From contig OX421962.1 in assembly GCA_949128115.1 (NCBI GenBank), forward strand, positions 59,561,787 to 59,625,786: a DNA stretch of 64,000 nt, written 5' to 3'. Below are positions 21,551 to 32,666 of the stretch, in pieces. The position numbers and the translations under genes were made by a program. The notes under the pieces are model-generated. The model searched no databases. It was not told the DNA's origin and saw nothing but the letters and a program-made list of their open reading frames with translations. The DNA is from Anaspis maculata (lineage: Eukaryota; Arthropoda; Insecta; Coleoptera; Scraptiidae). Each line of letters opens with the position of its first letter. Positions within the stretch are counted from its first letter, which is position 1.

Positions 21551-23360
21551 CAGGGTGTCCCGTGTTTAATCGCAAAGATTTTGCCAGTCGATAGAACATC
21601 AGAAAAGAATGAGACATGCATATAAAAATTTTGTTCAAAAACTCGTAATAACGGAGATACAGCTCTTCAATGTTGGAAAACAAATACAGTTCTTTCCATT
21701 TAACTTTCATAGTGTTCAACCGATTTGCGTCAATTTTCTTACGCGTATTCACTAACCATATGCCTATAAACCTCGAATAACTCATTTGGTGAGAACAGCC
21801 CCATGGCGTAGATAGGGGTGGTTGCGCCCCTTTCATCATCCCTAATTTTTTCCCCACTGTAAATTCTCCAAAATCAGTACGAGTTGTTCATTCAATTTTC
21901 AGCAAAAAGTTGCTCTTGCAAAATTTCGATAGGAGGCTTACTTTTCGAGATAATTCAGTTTGAAGATTTCTGATCAATCTTGCAACAAAATTTGCTTATT
22001 GGCATTGCTACATCATTGTAGATAATCAGTTCTAAATTCACACAAGTGATGTTAAGATCATCAAGTATCATAATGTAAGAATGATTTTGATCTGAACAAT
22101 CCAGTGGCGTAGAATCAGGGGGTTTTCTATCTTACATCCACTTATCTGCTACGCCACTGTATTTTTTTTAATTAATAATTTTTCTGAATTTGTCTTACTG
22201 ATGTTGCTCTTGTGAAATTTTTATTGGAGGCCTCGTTTTCGAGTTATTCAAATTTCAAAGTTTGAGAATAATAAAAAACCCGTAAAATTTGAGTCCCTGC
22301 TATTTAGAAGCAGATAAGGTACATGACTGAAGAACAAAAATAATAATATTGTAACTGACTGACATGACATTGACTGACATGCAATTTTGTCTTTCATCCC
22401 GGCTTCTGTACCGCTAATGAAATTTTGTTCCTAGTTCAACTTTCTTCAAAATTGATGAACTGTAAAATCAAGGTAATTGTAGGTATGAACTCACACAAAT
22501 AACGTAAGTAAAATCATGAAAAAGTGGTACATTAATCAACATGAATAATTGAAAACAAGATTGATTGAAGGGTTTGCTGTTTTCCTCGATATGCCAGCCT
22601 TTTTTTCGACTCAGAACTTTGAAGTTCGAATAACTCGAAAACGAAGCCTCCAATCAAAGTTTCACAAGAGCAACTTTTTTTTTTGGATTGAACAACAAAT
22701 TCAAAAAAAATATTGATTTTGAAAAATATCCAGTGGTGTAGCAGATATGAGGATGTAAGTAAGAAAGCCCCCTAATTCTACGCCACTGGATTGTTTTGAT
22801 CAAAATCCATCCTACGTTATGATACTCGATGATCTCAACATCACTTGTGTGAATTTGGAACTGATTATCTCCAATGATGTAGCAATGCAAATTTTAAGCA
22901 ACTAGAATTATGAGAAGTTTCAAGATTGACTAGGAATCTTCAAACTAAATCATCTCAAAAAGTATGCCTCTTATCGAAATTTTGCAAGAGCAACTTTTCG
23001 CTCAAAATTAAATGAACAACTCGAAAATGGTACTGATTTTGAAAAACTTGCAGTGAGGAAAAAATTAGGGATGATTAAAGGGGCGCAACCACCCCTATCT
23101 ACGCCATGGGGCTGTTCTCACCAGATGTGTTATCCGAGGTTCATAGGCATTTGTTCAGTGAATACGTGTAAGAAATTTGACGCGAATCGGTTGACCAGTA
23201 TAAAAGTTAGGCGAAAAGAACTGTATTTATTTTCCAACTTTGAAGAGCTGTATCTCCGTTATCACGGGTTTTTGAACGAAATTTTTCATATGCATATCTC
23301 ATTCTTTTCTGATGTTCTATCGACTGGCAAAATCTTTGCGATTAAACACGGGACAGCCTG
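21551..23360. mobile_element. 1.81-kb foldback nested in the compound element
   Basis: Ends CAGGGTGTCCCGTGTTTAAT and ... ATTAAACACGGGACAGCCTG, with TA flanks (21549-21550, 23361-23362). The arms are about 0.9 kb each. A GTGGCGTAG motif recurs in the arms (ATGGCGTAGATAGGGGTGG near 21805, AGTGGCGTAGAATCAGGGGG near 22100) and is mirrored near 22780 and 23100. The right terminus has CAGGCTGT in place of CAGGGTGT. No transposase was recognised. Confidence 0.8.
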
Positions 23361-24117
23361 TATAGAACCTTTATTTGAAAAAATTACTATTAAATTAAAA
23401 TTAAAATTTGGGTTGCTATAATAACAAAGAATGAATTGCAAAAAGGTATAACATAAATAAAAATATGATAGAATGTAACAGAATAAAAAGGTAAAGTGTA
23501 TACTAAAATTACTTATTGTATAAATGATTTCGTAGTATGTAAATAGAATTTTTCAAAACAGATATCCCTATCATTTTTAATAATTTCGAAGGCAAACCAA
23601 AAAGTTGACAAAATTCTTTAAGAAAAGTAGTGATAGTTCCGCGGGCTCCAACCAGTATTCCTACGACCTAGATATCCTTCAGGCTATGCGACTGTTGGAT
23701 CATAGACACCTTGTTTTTCTTTGTTAATCATACTGGGTTGTTCTTCGTTTATTTCGAATCTGACAGTTGGGTCTATGATCCAACCCACGTTTTTCTTTGT
23801 TCTTTATTGGACAATGTTCCCCCTATAAACTCTTGATTCTTGAGAAATAGACTTCTGAGCAAAAACAGGTCGATTCTTATTTCAATGAGATCATTTTAGA
23901 CACGAGTGGCCAAATTTTGATCTTCAACCCCTTCGCCCCCACCCTACCCTACTTCGAAATTTCGAATAGCATCACCTATCTTGTGATGATACATCAAATT
24001 GAAGGCAATAAAACTCTTTCCGTCAAACATATTTCAATTTTTTTTAAACCACCCCTTTGAAGTAGGGTAGGGTGGGGGCGAAGGGGTTAAAGATAAAAGT
24101 TTGGCCATACTTGTCTT

Positions 24118-25640
24118 ATAGGCCAGGCGGTATGTCGGTAAAATCACTACAATCTGGAAAAAACTCCGACCAAAGCTTTTATGGTGTCAAACTCTTCGTA
24201 AGGTCAGTAGTTATCTACCACTGAGTTTCCGCCCAAAAACGAGTTGTGCTGATTCCTCCACATCTGCGCGAAGGTAAAGGATGCCTCGAAAGTGCAAAAA
24301 GACCTGTTAAACCTCCGTACTTTTTTGTTATATTTGTCTAAATGCAAACGTACAACTCTTACGCAAACATTGGAAGCATCTGTCATCATCTCTGTGCCAG
24401 TCTTACTGTTGAAAAAAAAGATTTCTTTGTGCGGATCAGATAAATCACATTTAATTGTTTTTCCACACAAGAAAACGATGGAGCAACATGTATTTTGGAT
24501 GTTTTCTAATGACTTGTACTCACTGAGCCCATCTATGGCATTAAAATTTCAATAACAGCATTTTTGAAGATGTTGCCAGCAAAAAAGTGAATAATTTTCA
24601 CCCGCCTGTTCAGCAGCAATTTTTTCAATTTTACCAAACACCGTTTGCGAAAATTTTATAAGGAATGGAAAGCTCATACTCTTCTCTAACGATATCGTGC
24701 CTGGCTTAACCGCGGCACGCACTTGAAAGTCTAAAAAAACTATTTTCTTTTCGAGAGATCCTGTTTCACCCGTGTGCGGCCGTGCCTACTTGACATAAAC
24801 CGGACTGATTACACGAGCTTGGAAATGTACTCTTTTCCAGCTTTAAAACGCGACCATTATTATTGCGACTTTGTACATTGATTTATGAAGAAATCATACA
24901 TTATTTTATCATTAATGGTCGTGTTTCAAAGCTGGAAGAGAGTACATTTCCAAGCTTGTGTAATCAGTCCGGTCTATGTCAAGTAGGCATGGCCGCACGC
25001 GGGTAAAATAGAACCGCTCGAAAGAAATCAGTTTCCTACACTCCCAAAAAGCGTGCCGCGGTTAAGCCAGATATAATATCATTAGAAAACAGTTCCAGCT
25101 TGTTTCCTATTGAATTTTCGAGAACGGTGTTTGGTAAAATTGAAAAAACTCCTGCTGAACAGACGGGTAAAAATTATTCTCTTCTTGACGGGCAACATCT
25201 TCCAAAATGTTTTTATTGAGTTTTTAACGCCATAAATGGGCTCAATGAGTACAAGTTATTAGGAAACATCCAAAATACATGTTGCTTCATCGTTTTCTTG
25301 TGTGGAAAAACAATTAAATGTGATTTATCTGACCCGCACAAAGAAATCTTTTTTTTCAACAGTAAGACTGGCACAGAGATGATGACAAATGCTTCCAATG
25401 TTTGCGTTAGAGTTGTACGTTTGCATTGAGGCAAATAAAATGAAAAAGTACTGGGGTTTAACAGGTCTTTTTGCACCTTCAAGACATCTTTTACCTTTGG
25501 GCAGATGTGGAGGAATTAGCACAACTCGTTTTTGGACGGAAACTCAGTGGTAGATACCTACTGACCTTACGAAGAGTTTGACACCATAAAAGCTTTGGTC
25601 GGAATTTTTTCCATCCAGAATGACCTACCGCCTGGCCTAT
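24118..25640. repeat. Core palindrome of the compound element, ~0.74-kb arms
   Basis: ATAGGCCAGGCGG at 24118 pairs with CCGCCTGGCCTAT ending 25640. The arms remain in register through CCGCGGCACGC / GCGTGCCGCGG and GGACTGATTACACGAGCTTGG / its complement. The loop is about 60 bp near 24870. Blocks inside each arm contain the shared open frame described separately. Confidence 0.85.
24204..24548 (-). other. Unrecognised 114-codon open frame in palindrome arm
   Basis: A stop-to-stop frame without an upstream ATG. Segments include NTCCSIVFLCGKTIKCDLSD, PHKEIFFFNSKTGTEMM, VCVRVVRLHLDKYNKKVRRF and QMWRNQHNSFLGGNSVVDNY. It matches no family I know. The opposite arm (about 25190-25560 on +) has the same frame with two or three stops (after VVRLH, then in NEKVLGFNRSF and before HNSF) and few other changes. 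It may be a captured gene fragment or part of a dead transposase. Chance openness is possible because the arms are copies of each other. Confidence 0.3.
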
Positions 25641-26004
25641 TAGATTACCCCGCACTAAAAAGAAATCGACCGGTTTTTGCTGGAAAGTCTATTTCTCAAG
25701 AATCGAGAGTTTATAGGGGGAGCATTGTCCTTTCATTAACGAAAAGAAAATTTTCACAAGGGTGAGGGGTGGTTAAATTTTTTTTTAAATATGTTTAACG
25801 GAAAGTGAATTTTATTGCCTTCAATTTGATGTATCACAAAATAGAAATTTCAAAGCAGAGTGGGGGGGGGTTCAAGATAAAAATTAGGTAATATGTGCCC
25901 TAAATGTCCCCCTCGAAACAAAAATCGACCTGTTTCGGCGTTTTCCTGTAAAATTTTTTGGCGGCGATAAATCAGATGTGGAAACTTTTCAAAAAATCAC
26001 CCTG

Positions 26005-26303
26005 TACACCTAAAGCTCAAGTATCTACTTACCTTTCGGAGGACCACTCAAAGAAGTGAATCACTGTTCGTGAATGCAAGCTCTGAGCTCTGATGTCCAT
26101 TCCGCAGCTAATAATTATTGAGAATTTGGCGGTTGGCGCGGGGCGGCTTCATCACCTGTTGAGAAGCGAGAAAAGTCCATAAACCTACGCTTGCACCTAC
26201 ACCCGGAGCGGCTCCGGGTAAAATCAGCCAAGTGGAAAAGCCAAGAAGTATCTATCGTCTTGGTCTCCGGCGGATTTCAGCAGCGGCAGTTGCAAGTGAG
26301 TGA
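26005..26303. other. GC-rich upstream region of the putative host gene
   Basis: The GC content rises sharply compared with the surroundings (TTGGCGGTTGGCGCGGGGCG near 26127, a CCGGAGCGGCTCCGG palindrome near 26203). It is unlike any repeat in the window, which fits a promoter-proximal region. No TATA box was seen at the expected place. Confidence 0.4.
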
Positions 26304-26306
26304 TTG

Positions 26307-26341
26307 TTCAGTGTCTCGCGAAGCTCGATGGGGCGCGGACG
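26307..26341 (+). promoter_or_regulatory. Candidate Inr + DPE core promoter
   Basis: TTCAGTG at 26307-26313 fits the arthropod initiator (TCAGT core, A+1 at 26310). GGACG at 26337-26341 is exactly +28 to +32 from that A and fits the downstream promoter element consensus RGWYV. There is no TATA box at -30. The predicted 5' leader to the ATG at 26380 is 70 nt. The match is by eye; neither motif is rare alone, but the exact spacing plus the exon that follows is suggestive. Confidence 0.45.
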
Positions 26342-26379
26342 GGCGAGTGAGTGGCGCATGATGATGTGAATTAGCAGAC

Positions 26380-26442
26380 ATGTGTGCCTCCGTCTACTCC
26401 TCCCTGCTCCTTTTCACCCTTAGCGCCACAGCCACCATCTCT
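26380..26442 (+). CDS. Candidate first coding exon with signal peptide
   Basis: ATG at 26380 (G at -3) opens a 21-codon segment reading MCASVYSSLLLFTLSATAT, then IS. It has a hydrophobic core typical of a secretory signal peptide. It ends at TCT|GTAAGT (donor 26443-26448), a perfect 5' splice consensus, in phase 0. Codons are GC-rich at third positions, unlike the surrounding repeats. The unspliced frame would run to 26562, but its later part loses this character. I found no downstream exon that joins in phase. This would be the start of a secreted or membrane protein of unknown type with a long first intron. It is the only convincing host-gene signal in the window. Confidence 0.45.
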
Positions 26443-27739
26443 GTAAGTAGCAAACACAACATCTCGGCGGGTGAGGTGAAAAAACCACCCGTTGACATCA
26501 TGGATTCGCTGATTTTAATAAGGATATGCACGTTTTTCCCCTTTCACTTTCGCGAACTTTGAAAAATCCTAGGCACAGATGAACGACCAATCAATGAACC
26601 GCCCATGTAAAAATACCGAAATTTTGCAGAATGACCGGAAGATAAAAATTTCTCTGGTGACAATGCAACATGAAAAATTATTAAACCTCGACTGGGAATT
26701 TGAAAAAAGGGTGAAGACGGCCCTTTTTACTTTGATTAGAAAATAGACACAGGTGTCAGTAGGTAGGTAGGTAGGTAGGTAGGTAAGGTATAATAAATAC
26801 TAGGTATAAGTTTCATGCAAGGGACATGTTCACTGGTCACAACCTAATAAGAAAAAAACAAGAAAAAGAGCTTACAGAACTTAACGAATTCATTTATGGA
26901 TTGGAGAGAAATCAAAAATTACCTACTTGTTGGTCTATCAAAATTAGGATAAATTATTATTATATATATATGTACAAATTATGTATAGTATACATACTGC
27001 TTGACATAGAAAAAGTCACAACTTTTGATTTGGTTTTGACATTGACATGATTCCTCATATCCCTGACACGGTAGTCAAGTTCGATGGCGAGGAATCTAAA
27101 CTTTCGAACCGCTCTTGTAGAGGAATGTATGAGAAATTGGCACTCTGGCCAAATGGAAAAATGTGATCGAGATCGAAATCTCTAAATTTTTAATGGGACA
27201 AATAATTATTGTCACGCACAAATTTACATTAATGGCTTGCGCGATCATTTTCCCGCAGACATAACTTTTTAATTTATATGTGTAGTAAAACGCTAAATGT
27301 TGTCTCTTCAATTCAATATGATGTTACATAAACACTTTTCCAGTTTAGTTTATTCGGCCGTAAAACAGAGCTTTAGAATTTTTCATCCTATCGCGCGCGC
27401 GGGACACATGAAATTGATGTTGCGTGCCGTTTCCTGAATCCTTGTACACGAGTAGGTAGCTCGGCTATCACCTATCGCAATAATACCTATATGCGTTTTT
27501 GCTTGATCATACTTCAGGAATTTATCTTTATACTGTATTATGTACTTACGAATACCAACTTATGAAAAAAAACTTATCTGATTTTGCCATAAATGAGCAA
27601 GCGTGAAAAATCTTCAGATACATGATACATACGTCACTACCGACACTACATCTGCAAGAAGTTGGATGATTGCGTGATTGGTCATGGGGTTTTAACTGAT
27701 TCTTGGCAGTATCTCCACTTTTTTTATTCAAGCCTATAC
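26443..27739. other. Putative first intron, no further exon seen
   Basis: Low-GC sequence with no recognisable exon. It includes the TAGG microsatellite at 26759-26785 and a CGCGCGCG run near 27392. Confidence 0.35.
26759..26785. repeat. TAGG microsatellite
   Basis: Six to seven tandem GTAG(G) units. Shorter TACC/GGTA words of the same type are scattered through the non-repetitive parts of the window (for example 45906-45925 and 62098-62125). Confidence 0.85.
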
Positions 27740-28659
27740 ATACCGTCCGTTTTTTATTTTAGGCCCCAGCCCGTAGCATCTTTATTATGGATTTCACACC
27801 CGATATATTATATATTTTTGAAATCAGAAAAACAAGATCTTTCTAGTGATGATATGTCAAATTATTTTTGACAGATGTCATTTTTTGACAAATGACAGAA
27901 TAGTACTTGTGATACATCATTTTAAAGCCTATTAAATTCTGAGGAGAACTGTGATTTTATTTTTGAAATAAAGTGTCTTTTACAGCTTCTAGGGGTCTTT
28001 CAATAGGAAAAAATGTCAATTTCAGAAATAGCCACTCAATAAGTGATAGGTATTTTTAAATTAACTAATGGTGATGATCTGATTTTTAAATTGTCTAAAT
28101 TATTGGGAAACTTTATAAACACCTTATCTTTCGGGTAGGCTCATAAAAACTCGAGGGGGGTCATTTTTGGCAAGCTCGGATGTCATCGCGTTGGGCCGGT
28201 GGTAGTTCCAATTCACTGATCGTCGAATCTTTCATTCAAGGAACAAGGAGGCGGTCACTCGAGCAACTTCTTTAGGACATTTTTTGTTTCATTGTGATTA
28301 ATTAATCATTATTATCATTAGTTGACACTAAAAATAGGTACCTGCTTTACCTATTTACTTATTATGTATTTTTGAAATTCAACATTTTTTTCCTATTGAA
28401 AGACCCCTAGAAGCTGTAAAAGACACCCTATTACAAAAATAAAAACACAGTTCTCCTCAGAATTTTATGAGCTTTAAAATGATGTATCACAAGTAATATT
28501 TTGTCATTTGTCAAAAAATGACATCTGTCAAAAATAATTTGACATATCATCAGTCGAAAGATCTTGTTTTTGTGATTTCAAAAATATATAATATATTGGG
28601 TGTGAAACCCATAATAAAGATGCTACGGGCTGGGGCCTAAAATAAAAAACGGACGGTAT
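27740..28659. mobile_element. 920-bp foldback, ATACCGTCCG ends
   Basis: Arms 27740-28032 and 28378-28659, loop about 345 bp. ATACCGTCCGTTTTTTATTT at the left pairs with the complement at the right. Internal paired blocks include TGACAGATGTCATTTTTTGA and AGCTTCTAGGGGTCTTTCAA. It has no CAGGGTG end and no coding. The next foldback begins only about 25 bp downstream. Confidence 0.8.
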
Positions 28660-28683
28660 AGTCCGGTCTTTAGCCGTTTCTAA

Positions 28684-30042
28684 CCTGCAAATTTTGAGGC
28701 CGCGATGCCACTTGGCAGAATTGTTCTATGGAACATTGTCTTAATTTCAAGAAGTGGTGCCACGATGGTGGTCGATGCAGACGCTGTATACATGCATATA
28801 TGGGTGATCAAAAATTAAAAAATTCAAACTCAGGAACCAAAAGAGATGGAGCCATGAAAATCACCATGTAGATTCACAATTCACTGCTTATCAAGGTAAA
28901 ACAAACCGCGTCTGAATATATTGAGCCTTTTCAGGAATATCCTGGAAGTAGTGGTCGGTTTCATGGAGATTGAAACTTTTCAATAAATCAGTGATTTTTC
29001 AAGATATTCGGATGAAATTTGATATTTCCGCCAATATTGACGTTAGAAATGCAATGCAATGTGGTGCCACCGTCTCCGCCTACTATTTTCGAAAATAATA
29101 CAAGCAATTGAATTTTTTTTCATGACCGCCATTTTGAACTCACCCAGTATTCAGTGAGTGAAAACTCGATTTGTACTAGTAAAATTACTCATATGCAATA
29201 ATCTAAAGAGAAAAATAACTATTTCCAGCAAGTCACTTATTTTTATTATGGGTATAACGTGATGTTGAACCCATTTCTACGAGTTTTACGAAGAGCTATT
29301 TTTTCCATGATATTTCAGACAGGACTCGAAATAATCCAAAATAGGTTTGTAATTTATATCAAAAATGAAGTTGATTTCTTTTAAAAACCTTTTCATATTT
29401 TTAATGGTTATTTTGGCCATGGTGAGGGGCAATGCTGTAAAACTCGTAAAAATTGGTTCAACATCACCTGACGGCCAATAAAAACGAAGAGGCTTGCTGG
29501 AAATGGTTATTTTTGCCTTTAAATTATTGCATATGACAAATTTCACTAGTACCAATCGATTTTTCGTTTATTGAATACCGGGTGAGTCCGGTGAGTGGCG
29601 GTCATGAAAAAAATTACAATTGCTTGTCTTATTTTCGAAAATAGTAATCGGAGACGGTGGCACCACACCGCCTTGCATTTTTGACGTCAATCTTGGCGGA
29701 AAATGTCAAATTTCATCCGAATATCTTGAAAAATCACTGATTTATTGGAAAATTTTAATTTTCATGAAACCGACCACTACTTCAGGATATTTCTGAAACG
29801 ACTGAAGATATTCAGACGCGGTTCATTTTATCTTGATGAGCATGCATCAAATTGTGAATCTACATCGTGATTTTTATGGCTCCAACTCTTCTGGCTCCTG
29901 AGTTTGAATCTATTAATTTTTGATTACCTGTATACAGCGTCTGCACCCACCGACCACCATCGTGGCACCACTTCTTGAAATGAAGACAATATTCCACAGA
30001 ACAATTCTGCCAAGTGGCATCGCGGCCTCAAAATTTGCAGGG
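28684..30042. mobile_element. 1.36-kb foldback, CCTGCAAATTTTGAGG ends
   Basis: Arms about 28684-29296 and 29436-30042, loop about 140 bp. Paired blocks include GCCGCGATGCCACTTGGCAG, ACCACGATGGTGG-type segments and AACGTGATGTTGAACCC. Arm divergence is moderate. No target duplication could be fixed by eye. It sits nearly end to end with the foldback at 27740-28659. Confidence 0.8.
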
Positions 30043-31435
30043 TTCGTCCAATTTATGTCGCTTAGCCGCGCAACTAAGATTATTTTGAGCCTGTATGAGT
30101 ATTCTTATGTTTCTCTATTTTGGATTTTCCATCCATTATTATTATTTTAAAGTTATGCGAATTCGATGAAACTCTGAATCTACAGTCTATCCGCAAAATG
30201 GAGCACTCGGTTTACCTACTCGCGTAGTAGAGCACGTCGAAATTATACGAAGATGCTGAGAAGTAAAATTTGATTTGAGCCTCTCTGTTGCTGAAAAGAA
30301 GTTCTTTTCTCTAAAGTTAAATGTATGATTAATATTTCGTTTAGTTCATGCAAAAAAAGTTGAACGATGCATCCCTTCATAGATATAACTACTAATCCGT
30401 CCATCTCTCCGCCTCGCCCTGTATTTAAAAGAAAGCCTCGCCCAGAAACTTGGTTCATTTTGCAGCAATAATTCATGTTGATAAATTACCTGATGAATTA
30501 TTACAAAAAATAAGTACAATACACCTATTTCAATATCATTATTGTTTAGTTCGAGGTTTAGTTGTTATGTTATAGTTGCTAAAAGGGCCTTTTTCCCCTT
30601 TTTTTGGGAAAGTGCGCTAAAAACCATCTGATATGACCCTCATGGGACTGGCAACTGGCCGAAACTGCAGTAAAAGAGGAAGATTTACTGTGTTTAACTG
30701 TTGGAGAAGACAAACAACCCCCTTTTATATTATACACTCCAATTTAAGGACATGGATCCCTACAAAAAAAACACGTTATAATAATTCGAGGCATCAAATC
30801 CCATGGGTAGTCTTGGGGGGGGGGGGCGAAGCTCTGCTAGGTGGTCCATTTTGTTTTTCTGGCCATATAGAACAGGTTACGATAAGTTTGGTATCTTTTC
30901 CGACTAGATTCAATCTCCTGAACTCGAATCCGATGTGTTGGTTTGAATGACTAGGTTTCTATCGCAGCTTTGGATCCGATCGAAACTCTATCCGATCGGG
31001 TCGATCCGCTTGAAATTGTCGATGTAAACGGACAGGATTGAGATTTCAATCCGATCGAGCAGTTCAAGTCGATCCGGTGCTTTGGCCGGCTTGACTTGAG
31101 TCGAGCAGATCGAGGCTTGCATCCGCTCGTATTTTACCCGCTGTAAACGGAATCGGATCGAAGTGACAGATGACCATTTTGTGAACAAAGCGTAATTTTT
31201 ACGAAATCAAGGGGTGCTCCTCAGTAATTGTCAATAAAACACTGTAGGAAAATTCAAAATAAAATTAAAAATTATCATCTTTTTCGGTTTGGCGCAGTCT
31301 GATGCGTTTTAAACCAAGTTGTTGTCTCTCGTGAATTCTAACCTAATTCTAAAGAAGTAAAACAGGATTGAGTGAAGCGGATATCGGACGTGCGACGATG
31401 AAAACGCACTTGACTGAAACCGGCATTTCTGATGT
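30043..31435. other. Unassigned, with G12 run and CGATC-rich segment
   Basis: No gene recognised. A 12-base G homopolymer lies at 30815-30826. About 30968-31165 is unusually rich in CGATC/GATCC/GATCGA words and in CpG for this window, and shows no clear repeat structure. Confidence 0.45.
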
Positions 31436-31592
31436 CATAGGAGTTTGCTGAATTCAACTCCCAAATATCACAAGCTGAGAAAAAAAAATTCCATAGCACA
31501 ATAGCACGAACCCAGACCTGCTGTGCCAGGAATCAAACCCGGGAGCTTCACTTACCGACCGGGGCACGCATTTCACTTAACTAGCGGGCTTC
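31436..31592 (-). repeat. tRNA-like head of a possible SINE
   Basis: On the minus strand, an A-box-like TAGTTAAGTGA (about 31571-31582) is followed by a B-box-like GGTTTGATTCC (31529-31539), spaced as in tRNA-derived pol III promoters. The 5' and 3' ends around them do not form an acceptor stem, so a working tRNA is unlikely. The downstream body to about 31440 ends with an A/T-rich run. I see no second copy of this exact body in the window. Confidence 0.45.
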
Positions 31593-32666
31593 ATTGTTTC
31601 TATTATTATTGTGGAATACCGGACCAAATGTGGAACACCCTTTTTTTTCGCAGAGAATGCAGTTGCTCACATTCGGATATAGCAGTATATTCCACATTAT
31701 CGACCATCTTTTGGGCTAAGTGGAATTCAAGATTTTCATGTGCTTTTTTCAAACGTATTTACTTCATTCATATTCGCCTGACTTTATTCATGGCCCAACA
31801 CCAAAGTCACAGAAATTGCATTTACTCCTTTTTTACCCATTTGCAACAAAAGGGTATTCCAAAATCGGTTACTTTTACTAGTCTGAATGATCTCGCGCGG
31901 TTGCGAAATCTGTATAAACCATACTGAAGAGTTCCTAGAAGGACGAAACATGGAGATTGTTGATCACATGACGGACTTGAAAATAGTCACTTTTGTCCGA
32001 AGATGTTGACCAAGGGAATTTGGGGGTGAAGAAATCTCACAGTTCCCTTAACCAGGCACCTGACTTACCACTGGTAGCCCACCGATTCCCCAAGTGGACA
32101 GAAATATGTTATTGAATCTTGAAAGCATATGGTTTGATGGAAGAATAAAATAAATTATAACATATATACCATTCTGGAAATTACGACCACTATGTTTTTT
32201 TTAATAATGCGTCGCGACGTCATCCGTCGGAACGCGTGGTGCTCCCTCCATGTTTGGAAAGTGAGTAGTAATGAACAGCCGTACCAAGTTTCATGTATTC
32301 ATCACAAAAAAACAAATTCCTACAGAGTTCAGTAGATGACCACTTGATTTCATCTTTATCTTCTCTTACTACTAATTATCTTTGTCAAATGACTGCGCAA
32401 CCCATTTTCCACGTCAAAATCGACATCAGCGAATAAAAATCATTCGAAAATGACTACTCGCTTGTCTTTGTAGGCCTTCATTGGACTATACTAGACCTGG
32501 AGCTTCAAATTCTGAAGATACCCCCTCTCCTCCCTTCCTAAGGGGCAAATTTGGTGGTGCTCCGGGTCAAAACGCTTGAATAGGTCCAATAAACATCTGT
32601 GCTGAAAATAATCGAAATCGTTAGAAGTGCAGAACCTGGGCGATTTTAGACCCGTACCACTACGAC
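31593..32666. other. Unassigned spacer
   Basis: No supported gene. Open frames at 31523-31927 and 32491-32763 have no domain that I recognise. Confidence 0.4.

Larger units (their letters stand above)
21258..26004. mobile_element. 4.75-kb compound foldback
   Basis: Outer arms 21258-21548 (starts CAGAGTGATTTTTTGAAAAG) and 25738-26004 (ends ... CTTTTCAAAAAATCACCCTG), with TA on both sides. The left arm is followed by a complete foldback insertion (21551-23360), then about 450 bp of unpaired sequence. Next come a renewed inverted pair (about 23809-23885 with 25655-25735) and the core palindrome 24118-25640. A block with ACCCCTTCGCCCCCACC(C) occurs at 21392, 23930 and inverted at 24070 and 25865, so internal segments have been duplicated in both orientations. 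A degenerate relative lies at 36225-37870. Confidence 0.75.

Noticed and set aside
7931..30042. Palindromes as inverted assembly artefacts
   Set aside because: Arms differ by many substitutions and gaps, several have target duplications, and one has an insertion in a single arm. A mirrored-read artefact would give identical arms.
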